From the NCBI GenBank assembly GCA_900538885.1, contig UQAI01000001.1, positions 26,156 through 90,155 on the forward strand: a stretch of DNA of 64,000 nt. The letters run 5' to 3'. This DNA is from an uncultured Mollicutes bacterium. GTDB lineage: Bacteria; Bacillota_I; Bacilli_A; ML615J-28; CAG-313. The notes under the pieces are model-generated. The model saw only the letters and a program-made list of their open reading frames with translations. It made no database searches and was not told where the DNA came from. Shown here piece after piece: positions 18,866 through 25,872 of the stretch; the stretch's first letter is position 1, and each line of letters begins with the position of its first letter. Both the position numbers and the translations under genes were made by a program.

Positions 18866-19063
18866 TTCTGGAATATATTCCATTATATCTTTGAAGTCAC
18901 AACTAAGTGTCTTGCAAATTTTGCAAAGCACATCAGTAGTTACATTTTGACCTTTGGTCATTTTAGCAATTGAAGAGGAACTAACACCAGAGAGCTTAAT
19001 AAGCTCTTTTTTGTTTAGGTTCTTATCGATTAATAATTTCCATAATTTGTTATAACTTATCAT
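18863..19063 (-). CDS. XRE-family HTH protein, last gene of the ABC-3C-like operon
   Basis: A 66-residue single-domain protein with helix-turn-helix KKELIKLSGVSSSSIAKMTKGQNVTTDVLCKICKTL, close to the YdaS/Cro-type HTH_26 proteins. Its ATG lies one base after the stop of the ATPase gene, with AAGGAAAG as ribosome site. The position suggests it autoregulates the operon, perhaps through the 8-bp palindrome at 22300-22320 upstream of the first gene; this is inference. The bidirectional terminator follows directly. Confidence 0.85.
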   Translation of the reverse strand: MISYNKLWKLLIDKNLNKKELIKLSGVSSSSIAKMTKGQNVTTDVLCKICKTLSCDFKDIMEYIPE

Positions 19064-19064
19064 T

Positions 19065-20894
19065 TTATGCTTTCCTTACATTCTTTAAGAAGCCGTATCT
19101 ACCTTTGTTTTCTTTTTGAGTGAACTTGTAGATAACAACATCATCGTTAATTTCTAATTCAGGCAATTCGCTGTATTTTGTGTTTTCAATTATAACGATC
19201 TGGTCTGCTGTTTCAAGATTTATTAAATAATCAAAGAATCCTTTTCTAACGTTATCTGAATCCTCATCTTTATCTTCAGGAACTGATAATCCCTTAAGTG
19301 GTGAATCTAAGAACCAGAAGCAGCCTTTGTTGGCACTTTTTTCTTCTATGTACTTCCTTAAAAGAAGAATAAGCATGGAGTTGGTGAACGCTTTATATCC
19401 TTTACCACGTCTGATCTTATTCTTATTGTTAACTATTAAATCTAACTTGGTTTCAGTAAAGTCAATAGTACTGATATTTGGGTATTTAACGTCAGTAAAG
19501 ATTTGAACACCGTTATCAATTACATATTGACCTATGATTGAGAATAGAATTTTCTTTGCTTCAAATTTTAGTTTAGGTACATCATCACCTTTTTGGTATT
19601 TCTTTAAGTCTTCTTCAAGATCAACGTCATTTGCTCCTAGTTCATCAATCGCAGACTTAAGTCGAATATACTCTTCATAACTTTGAATTTTTTTCGCAAG
19701 TTCTGTTCTCTTAGGAGTAAGGACTTCATTGATTTTTGTTTTGTTGATTTCTATTGTTTCTTTATAGACAGCAATTAGATCCCCATCATCATCCAATGTA
19801 TCTTTTAGCATTGCTGATGTCTCATCTAGTTCATTAAGATTGTTAACAACATTTCTTAGTTCGACTTTTGCAGCTTCGATATAAGAAGTAGGGTTTTTTG
19901 GAGTCATTTCATGGTCACAGTAAGGGCATTTAGATTTTGTTGTCTTGTGGCCTATAGAGACTTCATTATTAACGATAAATGTTAATCTATTAATTTCCTT
20001 TTGATAGTCACTTTTTAATTCTTCATATTTAGAGAATATTAATTCATTTTTTTGTTGTTTCTTTTGAAGAGTCATTAAGTTAAATGATGTAGTGGTATTT
20101 TCAGATGTTAAGCGTTCAATCTCATCGTTTAACTTTATAAGACTCTCATTTAGTTCTTGAATAACAGTTTCTAATGAAGCTAGGTCAATGCCTGATTGCT
20201 TTAGTTTATCTTCTAAAACTTCCTTCTTTTTAGACATAGCTATTCTATGTTCTGAAATGTAGGCGATTACTGCATTTCTTTTTGCTTTTTTGATTTCGTC
20301 AGATTCATCTTTTTTTAGATAGTCTTCTAGCGTATTTCCAGTAAGGAAATATATTAATGCAGCAAGATATGTGGTCTCTCCATTTTGTTGAAGAAGTACG
20401 GATTTAGGCTTGTCAGCTTTATCTTCATCAATTAGGAATGTTTTTTTAATCGTTCTCCAAGAAAATCTTTCTGGATCGCCATCAATATTAGAAGGAATCT
20501 TAAGGTCATCCTTTAATCCTAATATCTTAAGCATCAATTTATCTATCGTTTTATTATTTTTTTTACCTTCCTTAAGAACATATTCGCCGCTTTCAATTTC
20601 AGGATTGTCACAAGAAACTGTGGTTTTAGAAGTGCCTTGTACTCTGGTTAGTGTGATGTCACCGTATTGAGTTTCAATTATTAGGGTGATGGTATCAAAC
20701 CCATCTGACTCATCGAATGGAGCATGATCGTCATCGTTTTTAGCACCAAGTACATAATCAACGCATTTATAAATACAGGATTTACCAGTATCAGAAGGTC
20801 CAGCGATAATGGTTAGTTTATTTCCGAATTCAATTTCTGATGGTTCAGCATTTGGTCCGGTAGCAATAAGCTTTTTAAGTTTAATAAAACCCAT
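19065..20894 (-). CDS. Rad50/SMC-like ABC ATPase of an ABC-3C-type system
   Basis: A 609-residue ATPase. Walker A GPSDTGKS lies near residues 32-39, two long coiled-coil arms flank a zinc hook CPYC at 323-326, and the C-terminal Walker B region reads CFWFLDSPLKGLS, followed by a late strand (QIVIIENT). This Rad50-like layout with an abbreviated length is known from conflict-system ATPases such as ABC-three-component. It likely senses or bridges nucleic acid and licenses the effector. It starts 2 bases after the preceding gene, so it is coupled to the two small partners upstream. Confidence 0.8.
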   Translation of the reverse strand: MGFIKLKKLIATGPNAEPSEIEFGNKLTIIAGPSDTGKSCIYKCVDYVLGAKNDDDHAPFDESDGFDTITLIIETQYGDITLTRVQGTSKTTVSCDNPEIESGEYVLKEGKKNNKTIDKLMLKILGLKDDLKIPSNIDGDPERFSWRTIKKTFLIDEDKADKPKSVLLQQNGETTYLAALIYFLTGNTLEDYLKKDESDEIKKAKRNAVIAYISEHRIAMSKKKEVLEDKLKQSGIDLASLETVIQELNESLIKLNDEIERLTSENTTTSFNLMTLQKKQQKNELIFSKYEELKSDYQKEINRLTFIVNNEVSIGHKTTKSKCPYCDHEMTPKNPTSYIEAAKVELRNVVNNLNELDETSAMLKDTLDDDGDLIAVYKETIEINKTKINEVLTPKRTELAKKIQSYEEYIRLKSAIDELGANDVDLEEDLKKYQKGDDVPKLKFEAKKILFSIIGQYVIDNGVQIFTDVKYPNISTIDFTETKLDLIVNNKNKIRRGKGYKAFTNSMLILLLRKYIEEKSANKGCFWFLDSPLKGLSVPEDKDEDSDNVRKGFFDYLINLETADQIVIIENTKYSELPELEINDDVVIYKFTQKENKGRYGFLKNVRKA

Positions 20895-20896
20895 AA

Positions 20897-21325
20897 TTAT
20901 TTCTTAACTCCTTTCGTTCTATCTTTTAATTTTTGTATCGTAATAGGCTTCATTTCATCTATGATGTTAGAAGCGAATTTTTTATATTCTATAGAGTAAT
21001 CATCGTTCATTTCTGACACATATGCCTTACCAGAATCGGTAATTGCGTATATAAAACCTCTATCTGGATTGTTCGTTACAGTAGCAAGACCTCTGAATAA
21101 TAGTTCTTTTAGCGAGTTCTTTATAAGCTTGCGCTGTATTGTGAACTCGTTAAGTGGAAATGAGCAGACACCGTTTAAGTTTGATTCACCAAATCCATAA
21201 TGTTCAGCATATATGGCAAAGAAGTCCAGACGCGCTATTTCATCTTCGTTTAGATAACTTTGTTTATCTAAAATCATAAGAAGGCGCATAGAAACTTCAA
21301 ATTCAGTATTAAAAAGCTTTGTCAT
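20897..21325 (-). CDS. Small middle-component-like protein of an ABC-3C-type system
   Basis: A 142-residue soluble protein with a winged-helix-like middle (LNEDEIARLDFFAIYAEHYG, then FTIQRKLIKNSLKELLFRGLATVT). The ATG at 21325 shares its first base with the TAA of the gene before it (TAATG), a translational-coupling arrangement; AGGTGG precedes it. A GTG nine bases earlier is in frame but poorly placed. In ABC-3C systems a small middle component sits between ATPase and effector; the assignment rests on size, order and context, since I cannot search the family. Confidence 0.6.
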   Translation of the reverse strand: MTKLFNTEFEVSMRLLMILDKQSYLNEDEIARLDFFAIYAEHYGFGESNLNGVCSFPLNEFTIQRKLIKNSLKELLFRGLATVTNNPDRGFIYAITDSGKAYVSEMNDDYSIEYKKFASNIIDEMKPITIQKLKDRTKGVKK

Positions 21326-22278
21326 TATAGCCACCTTACCTTTCCGTCATTAACAAGCATGTGGACCATGCCCATTTTCTCTTCAGTTCCTACCATACCA
21401 TTGCCAGCAGTAGTGAAATAACTTTTTGAAAAGGTAATAACCATCACTTTATCCATTGTCTTATTTAATTTTTCATAAGCATCAGGAACCATTGAATTTG
21501 TATAAAGTCTTATTGCTTTATAAATCTCGTCTTTCATAGATGAAAATTCCTGTTCACCATCGTAGAAGAAATTTCTAACTTGTCTTAGCACCGTTTCAGC
21601 ACTATAAAAGGCTTCACGATGTATTTGTAATTCCATTTGATAAACTGGATGACCATCCAAATCACCTATCGATGATATTGATTCACCAGTCTTTTGCGAG
21701 TAAACAGATAATAGTGCAGTTACATATTCACTTTCCATATCGTCGGGATTATCTGGGACAGTAAGTGCTGGTGGTAGAGTGTATTCAGTTCCACCAATTC
21801 TAACTTTATTGCCTGGAAGGAACACAGCTTTTTTAATAGATGTTTTTCTATTCTTCTCTGAACGCTCTTGAAGTAAATCTGCAAAGACATTAGCTAATTC
21901 TTCAGGTAAGTCAATACCTGCAAGAGTGACTCCTTTCTTAGCAAAGTTATCAATAAGTAAGCCTATGGCTTCATCAGTCAATTCAGCTGCATCATATACA
22001 TCTTGAAAGTACTCTGATGTTATTTTACTTTTTAAATATCTGGCATCCTTAATTGGCATGTCGGTGTCATTTGTTTCATTAAGCAATTTTTCACAGTAGT
22101 TTTCAGACTTCATTGTTATGTCATTAAGAATTTTATTATCGATTAATGAAATATCTGTAAACCAAGTTATTACATCTTGGTAAATAAGACGTGCACTTAA
22201 TCTATGTGTTTCAGGATCGACTTGTATTTGGCTGGCAAATGCATTCTTAATTAAGTTTATAAACTCGTATATTTTCAT
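21325..22278 (-). CDS. Putative effector/C-terminal-domain protein of an ABC-3C-type system
   Basis: A 317-residue protein that opens the operon. Its C-terminal part (SKSYFTTAGNGMVGTEEKMGMVHMLVNDGKVRWL) resembles the conserved C-terminal domains of ABC-three-component proteins, which end in a short DGKxxW strand. The N-terminal 200 residues are helical and carry no catalytic motif I can name. ATG at 22278 is preferred over GTG at 22287 because AAGGAAG then has normal spacing. What it does to its target is unknown. Confidence 0.55.
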   Translation of the reverse strand: MKIYEFINLIKNAFASQIQVDPETHRLSARLIYQDVITWFTDISLIDNKILNDITMKSENYCEKLLNETNDTDMPIKDARYLKSKITSEYFQDVYDAAELTDEAIGLLIDNFAKKGVTLAGIDLPEELANVFADLLQERSEKNRKTSIKKAVFLPGNKVRIGGTEYTLPPALTVPDNPDDMESEYVTALLSVYSQKTGESISSIGDLDGHPVYQMELQIHREAFYSAETVLRQVRNFFYDGEQEFSSMKDEIYKAIRLYTNSMVPDAYEKLNKTMDKVMVITFSKSYFTTAGNGMVGTEEKMGMVHMLVNDGKVRWL

Positions 22279-22299
22279 TATTATCACTTCCTTTAGAAT

Positions 22300-22320
22300 C
22301 GGACTAAATGGGTTAGTCCG
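22300..22320 (-). promoter_or_regulatory. Palindrome in the leader of the ABC-3C-like operon
   Basis: CGGACTAA (22300-22307) and TTAGTCCG (22313-22320) form a perfect 8-bp inverted repeat with a 5-base gap, about 20 bases before the first start codon on the minus strand. No T-run follows on that strand. ACTCGG occurs twice just upstream. It is a candidate operator for the operon's own HTH protein, or a 5' hairpin. The 450 bases between this operon and the sigma-like gene otherwise contain a repeat copy and a structured leader but no gene. Confidence 0.5.
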
Positions 22321-22365
22321 AGTACGACCGAGTCAAAAATATGACATTTTATATAATGTAATCGT

Positions 22366-22387
22366 CAAATCGTGTAAGGCAATTAGC
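22366..22387 (-). repeat. Inverted copy of the TTACACGATT repeat at the island/prophage junction
   Basis: Read on the minus strand this is GCTAA, five bases, then TTACACGATTTG, matching 12451-12469 with one base difference in the gap. It marks the right end of the defence island. Confidence 0.55.
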
Positions 22388-22613
22388 AGCGCAGCTAACG
22401 CCATTATTCCTTTTGATAATTATACCAAATTCCAGGCATTTTTGCAAACCAAACAAGCTGCAAACTATGGCTGGTCTCAAATTAAAAGTTTGTGATGAGT
22501 ATATTTCTTATCGTGTTAAGTAAGTTGACATAGCAGAAGATATCGCTGCGTCCCACATGTCACTTATGATACACACAATATCTGCAGAAAACTGTGGGAG
22601 TGGACTGCAACAT

Positions 22614-22727
22614 CGAAACGGAAGTTCTAGTTTAGGACTGCCTATCTTTTGTTGCACCCAAAATTCGGTTAGCTCTGCATGAAGGACCTCCGTTTCGCTA
22701 AAGAAATTTAACATTCGGAGGTTTTTT
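22614..22727 (+). promoter_or_regulatory. Terminator/antiterminator-like leader of the sigma-like gene
   Basis: Two mutually exclusive helices can be drawn. Antiterminator: 22614-22628 pairs with 22683-22697 (about 15 bp, one mismatch, one G-U). Terminator/sequestrator: ACCTCCG (22686-22692) pairs perfectly with CGGAGGT (22716-22722), followed by T6. The latter also buries the CGGAGG ribosome site of the gene at 22729. TGCAAC (22606-22611) can pair with GTTGCA (22651-22656), giving a possible pseudoknot, and TCCCACA (22551-22557) pairs with TGTGGGA (22593-22599) upstream. Confidence 0.55.
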
Positions 22728-22728
22728 A

Positions 22729-23388
22729 ATGAGATTACTTAAGACGCCTGCAAACAAGAGATTCAGGCAAGAAGAAGATGGTACTAAGACACCAATATTC
22801 ACTATCTATTTTGATAACGGTGACAAGGTCATCTACGAGCCAGGTAAGGCTACCACAGTTTATGCCAAAGGTGGTAGCTGGGTTCAAATCGAAGAAGGCA
22901 TAACAGAACTAACAATCAAGCAACTCTACAACGATGAAGACAATGAGATTAAACAAAACATAAGGGATTCACATTGTGAAACTGCTGGTATGGAAAAAGA
23001 AAGACAAGCTAAAAGAGCAGAATGGGCTAAGGCGCATCCTGATGCTGATGACAGCGAAAATCCATACAACGCTACTCATAAGCTAGTCAGCTTGGACTAC
23101 CAACCATCTGAAGATTTCGATTCAGATCATTCAGAGCTAGAGCTTGAAATAGCCAAGAAGCAACAAGACGAAGAGGATAGTGGCGATGATGAAAGAGATC
23201 AATACATAGAAATGATACGCGCATACGTAGCCACATTGCCTAAGAGTCAACAAGAGCTATATCAACTTTATTACATAGAAGGCTTAAGCCAAACGCAAAT
23301 CTGTGAAAAGTTGCATCTATCGAAAAGCACCGTATCAGAACGCTGCAAGACGCTAGAACAAAAACTTTTCAAAAAATTTAAGAAATAA
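22729..23388 (+). CDS. Phage sigma-70 region-4-like transcription factor
   Basis: A 219-residue protein. The C-terminal 60 residues form a sigma region 4 helix-turn-helix (LPKSQQELYQLYYIEGLSQTQICEKLHLSKSTVSERCKTLEQKLF). The N-terminal part is acidic and lysine-rich and shows no clear region 2, so whether it acts as a full sigma factor or a region-4 regulator is open. It is the first prophage gene; CGGAGG lies 7 bases before the ATG inside a potential terminator stem. Possible targets are the two CCGAAC/CGGTCC elements at 23399 and 57047. Confidence 0.8.
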   Translation: MRLLKTPANKRFRQEEDGTKTPIFTIYFDNGDKVIYEPGKATTVYAKGGSWVQIEEGITELTIKQLYNDEDNEIKQNIRDSHCETAGMEKERQAKRAEWAKAHPDADDSENPYNATHKLVSLDYQPSEDFDSDHSELELEIAKKQQDEEDSGDDERDQYIEMIRAYVATLPKSQQELYQLYYIEGLSQTQICEKLHLSKSTVSERCKTLEQKLFKKFKK

Positions 23389-23398
23389 AAATAAAACC

Positions 23399-23425
23399 CC
23401 GAACTTTTGGTGCAGAAGTCGGTCC
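23399..23425 (+). promoter_or_regulatory. CCGAAC-15-CGGTCC element before the early genes
   Basis: CCGAAC (23399-23404) and CGGTCC (23420-23425) are separated by 15 bp, the layout of ECF-type promoters (GAAC-rich -35, GTC-containing -10). The downstream stretch TAAGACTTGAGGAAGT nearly matches the element at 57047. It lies between the sigma-like gene and the first early gene. A GAGGA/TCCTC hairpin follows at about 23434-23451. Confidence 0.5.
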
Positions 23426-23475
23426 TAAGACTTGAGGAAGTAAAGATCCTCGAAAATCAATAGGAGGTAACGCTT

Positions 23476-23685
23476 ATGTTAAACAAACACAAAGTTCGCA
23501 TCAACATAGCGAACAGCAGTGGCGTTAATGCCCAGGTGCTTGAAAGCGTAACAGAGTGTATCCCTAAGAAACTATTCAATAAATGGTTCGGTGATAAGAA
23601 GCGAAAAGTCCTAATCATCGCACCTGCTGAGTCAGTGGCTGAAGTGGAAATACATGAAGTTAAAGCCGATAAGCAAGGAGGGTAG
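23476..23685 (+). CDS. Small phage protein, unknown function
   Basis: A 69-residue basic protein with no recognisable domain, no membrane segment and no cysteines. TAGGAGGTAAC precedes the ATG with good spacing, and it ends 3 bases before the DUF2800 gene, so it belongs to the early operon. Position after the sigma-like gene suggests an early or regulatory role, but nothing in the sequence decides this. Confidence 0.65.
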   Translation: MLNKHKVRINIANSSGVNAQVLESVTECIPKKLFNKWFGDKKRKVLIIAPAESVAEVEIHEVKADKQGG

Positions 23686-23688
23686 AAC

Positions 23689-24435
23689 ATGCCACCATCA
23701 TTACATTGTTTACTAACGGCTAGTGGTAGCAAGGTCTGGTTGTATGAATGTAAGGCCATGCCAAACCTATGCAGAGGTTTACCGAGTGAAACATCAGAAG
23801 CTGCTGAAATGGGTTCTGAATGCCACTTATACAGTGAATCTCTAATAAGGGAAGCATTGCACATCATTGATTATGACGAGCCTATAAGAAGCCCGGCCGA
23901 AGTAAAGAAGACATTAAAGTACTACAGCCCAGAGCTAGTAGCCATAGCACAAGAGTACGTTAACAAGATCATCGAGGTTGTTAATTACGAAACCAAGAGA
24001 ACTGGTAATAAACCTCTAGTGCTATTAGAGCAGCGACTTGAAATGGACTACGCTCCCGATAGCTTTGGAACCCTTGACTTTGGCTGCATCTCATCTGATG
24101 GGATGAACCTTACGATTGGAGACCTAAAAGCGGGAAGGATGTCCGTAAGTAAAGATACGCCTCAAACCAAAATTTATGCTCTTACGGCTTACAAACTTTA
24201 CTCAAAAGTGTATCCGATAAGATTCATTAGAATCTTTATCTGTCAGCCAAGAGCAGGTGGCATAAAGGAGCTTGTCCTAACACCTGAAGAGTTACTTACC
24301 TTTGAAAGGGAAGTATTGATACCAGGAGCTAAGGCTGCACTGGAAGCCACAGAAGATGATGCTACACCATGCGATTACTGCAAGTGGTGCTTAGCTGCCA
24401 AATACGGCAAATGTAAAAAATACAAAGGAGAATAA
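23689..24435 (+). CDS. DUF2800-family phage protein (Cas4/RecB-like nuclease fold)
   Basis: A 248-residue protein. GTLDFGCISSDGMNLTIGDLKAG supplies the D...ExK-like core of a RecB/Cas4 nuclease (D, then DLK), and the C-terminus has a cysteine cluster CDYCKWCLAAKYGKC that could hold an iron-sulfur cluster as in Cas4. Family knowledge: DUF2800 proteins occur in early operons of Bacillota phages, next to recombination genes. AAGGAGGG precedes the ATG. The next gene is an ATPase 2 bases away, suggesting joint action in end processing and recombination. Confidence 0.8.
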   Translation: MPPSLHCLLTASGSKVWLYECKAMPNLCRGLPSETSEAAEMGSECHLYSESLIREALHIIDYDEPIRSPAEVKKTLKYYSPELVAIAQEYVNKIIEVVNYETKRTGNKPLVLLEQRLEMDYAPDSFGTLDFGCISSDGMNLTIGDLKAGRMSVSKDTPQTKIYALTAYKLYSKVYPIRFIRIFICQPRAGGIKELVLTPEELLTFEREVLIPGAKAALEATEDDATPCDYCKWCLAAKYGKCKKYKGE

Positions 24436-24437
24436 AA

Positions 24438-25403
24438 ATGTTAAATATCAGTGAAGGTGTTAAGAAGACACCACTTAAAGTAGTAATTTACGGTCCCGAA
24501 TCAATCGGTAAGACCACATTAGCATCTCAATTTCCATACGCATTAATCGTGGATGTTGAGAACGGTAGTAATTCACTAAACGTTAGACGTATCCGCTGCG
24601 ATAAGTCGTGGGAAGAGTTACTTGAAACATTAAAGGAAATCGTAGCTACACCAAATGTGTGTAAGACAGTGGTAGTTGATACTGCTGACTGGGCTGAATA
24701 CCTATGTTCCAAGTATGTCTGTGAGAAGTTCAAGAAACAAAACATAGACGACTTTGGCTATGGCAAGGGATACACATACCTAACAGAAGAGTTCAAGAAG
24801 CTTCTTGATGTGTTAGATGAAGCAATCGACGCAGGAATCAATGTTGTTGTTACAGCACACGCTAAGCCTCGTAAGTTCGAGTTACCTGAAGAGATGGGTG
24901 CATTCGATAGATATGAGCTTAAGCTAACCAAGAACACAGCACCAATCGTTAAGGAATGGTGTGATGCATTGCTATTCTGTAACTTCAAGACTTATGTCAT
25001 CACAGATGAAGCAAATAAGAAGAAGGCTCAAGGCTCTAGAAGAACTATCTATACGACTCACAGCGCTGTCTATGACGCAAAGAATAGACACAACCTTCCA
25101 GAAGAAATGGATATGACATTCGATAACCTTAAACCATTATTCGAAGAAGTAAAGACTGCAGCACCAGCTGAAGCAGCACCTGCTCCTATCAATGAAAAGA
25201 GAGCGATGATCGTCAATTTAGAGAAGATGATTGCTGAAGCAGGTATCACAACCGATGAACTTCAAGAAGTAGTAGCCTCACGTGGCCACTATGGAAAAGA
25301 AGTGGAAATTGCAGCTTATTCAGATGATTTCATTGCACGTTGGGTAATGCCTAACTGGAGCAAGATCGTAGCAACAATCAATAAGACAAAGGCAGGTAAT
25401 TAA
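24438..25403 (+). CDS. Phage RecA-like P-loop ATPase, Sak4-type recombinase candidate
   Basis: A 321-residue ATPase. Walker A GPESIGKTTLA lies at about residues 16-26 and Walker B is TVVVDTADWAE; the core matches the AAA_24/Sak4 group of single-strand annealing proteins found in phage recombination operons. An alanine/proline-rich linker near residue 240 leads to a small C-terminal domain. AAAGGAG precedes the ATG. It is packed between the DUF2800 nuclease-like gene and the DUF669 gene, fitting a nuclease/recombinase/ssDNA-protein module. Confidence 0.75.
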   Translation: MLNISEGVKKTPLKVVIYGPESIGKTTLASQFPYALIVDVENGSNSLNVRRIRCDKSWEELLETLKEIVATPNVCKTVVVDTADWAEYLCSKYVCEKFKKQNIDDFGYGKGYTYLTEEFKKLLDVLDEAIDAGINVVVTAHAKPRKFELPEEMGAFDRYELKLTKNTAPIVKEWCDALLFCNFKTYVITDEANKKKAQGSRRTIYTTHSAVYDAKNRHNLPEEMDMTFDNLKPLFEEVKTAAPAEAAPAPINEKRAMIVNLEKMIAEAGITTDELQEVVASRGHYGKEVEIAAYSDDFIARWVMPNWSKIVATINKTKAGN

Positions 25404-25404
25404 T

Positions 25405-25860
25405 ATGGAATACAACAACAATAATGAGACTTTCTCATTTGATTCAGTAATTGAAAATGAAGGTGACTCTTTTGTTATCTTACCAGAAGGTGACTACATG
25501 TTCGTGGTTAAGGACTTCCAACGTGGTAACTTTCCAGGTAGTAACAAGATACCACCTTGCCTAAAGGCAATGATTACAGTTGAGGTAATAACTGAAGCTG
25601 GCAAGGCAACAGTTAAGTTTGACCTTATGCTAGCGAAGATCATGGAATGGAAGCTATGCGCATTCTTCCGTTCAATCGGACAAAAGAAGCATGGTGAGCC
25701 ATTAAAGCCTAACTGGGCTAAAGTAGTAGGTTCTATTGGTAAAGCCCACTTCAAGCAAAGAGAATGGACTAATGACAAGGGCGAAACAAAGGTAGCTAAT
25801 GACTTAGATTACTTCATTGACTTCAACCCTGTCGATGATGATCCAGATCTTCCTTTCTAA
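25405..25860 (+). CDS. DUF669-family phage protein, possible ssDNA-binding partner
   Basis: A 151-residue protein that matches the DUF669 pattern: N-terminal acidic stretch, LPEGDYMFVVKDFQRGNFPGSNKIPPCLKAMITVEV, the WKLCAFFRSIGQKKHGE core and a C-terminal acidic tail DDDPDLPF. An acidic tail ending in a phenylalanine is a trait of single-strand binding proteins that recruit partners. It starts one base after the ATPase gene. The ssDNA-binding role is inferred from the tail and from the recombination/replication neighbours. Confidence 0.75.
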   Translation: MEYNNNNETFSFDSVIENEGDSFVILPEGDYMFVVKDFQRGNFPGSNKIPPCLKAMITVEVITEAGKATVKFDLMLAKIMEWKLCAFFRSIGQKKHGEPLKPNWAKVVGSIGKAHFKQREWTNDKGETKVANDLDYFIDFNPVDDDPDLPF

Positions 25861-25872
25861 GAGGTGAGCATC

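Larger units (their letters stand above)
12395..22395. mobile_element. Defence island: type I R-M plus ABC-3C-like operon, bounded by inverted repeats
   Basis: Two convergent defence operons fill this 10-kb segment. It begins with TTACACGATT boxes at 12395-12467 and ends with an inverted box (CAAATCGTGTAA at 22366-22377, then TTAGC at 22383-22387). No recombinase or transposase is encoded inside. That it moves as a unit is an inference from its position between tRNA-Leu and the prophage and from the inverted ends. Confidence 0.4.

Noticed and set aside
22508..22714. A 68-codon minus-strand open frame over the sigma-gene leader
   Set aside because: No ribosome site, no family resemblance, and it coincides with the inverted-repeat structure, which explains the open frame better.
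22614..22727. T-box or other named riboswitch
   Set aside because: The T-box sequence TGGNACC and specifier features are absent, and the downstream gene is a phage sigma-like gene; no known ligand-binding core was recognised.
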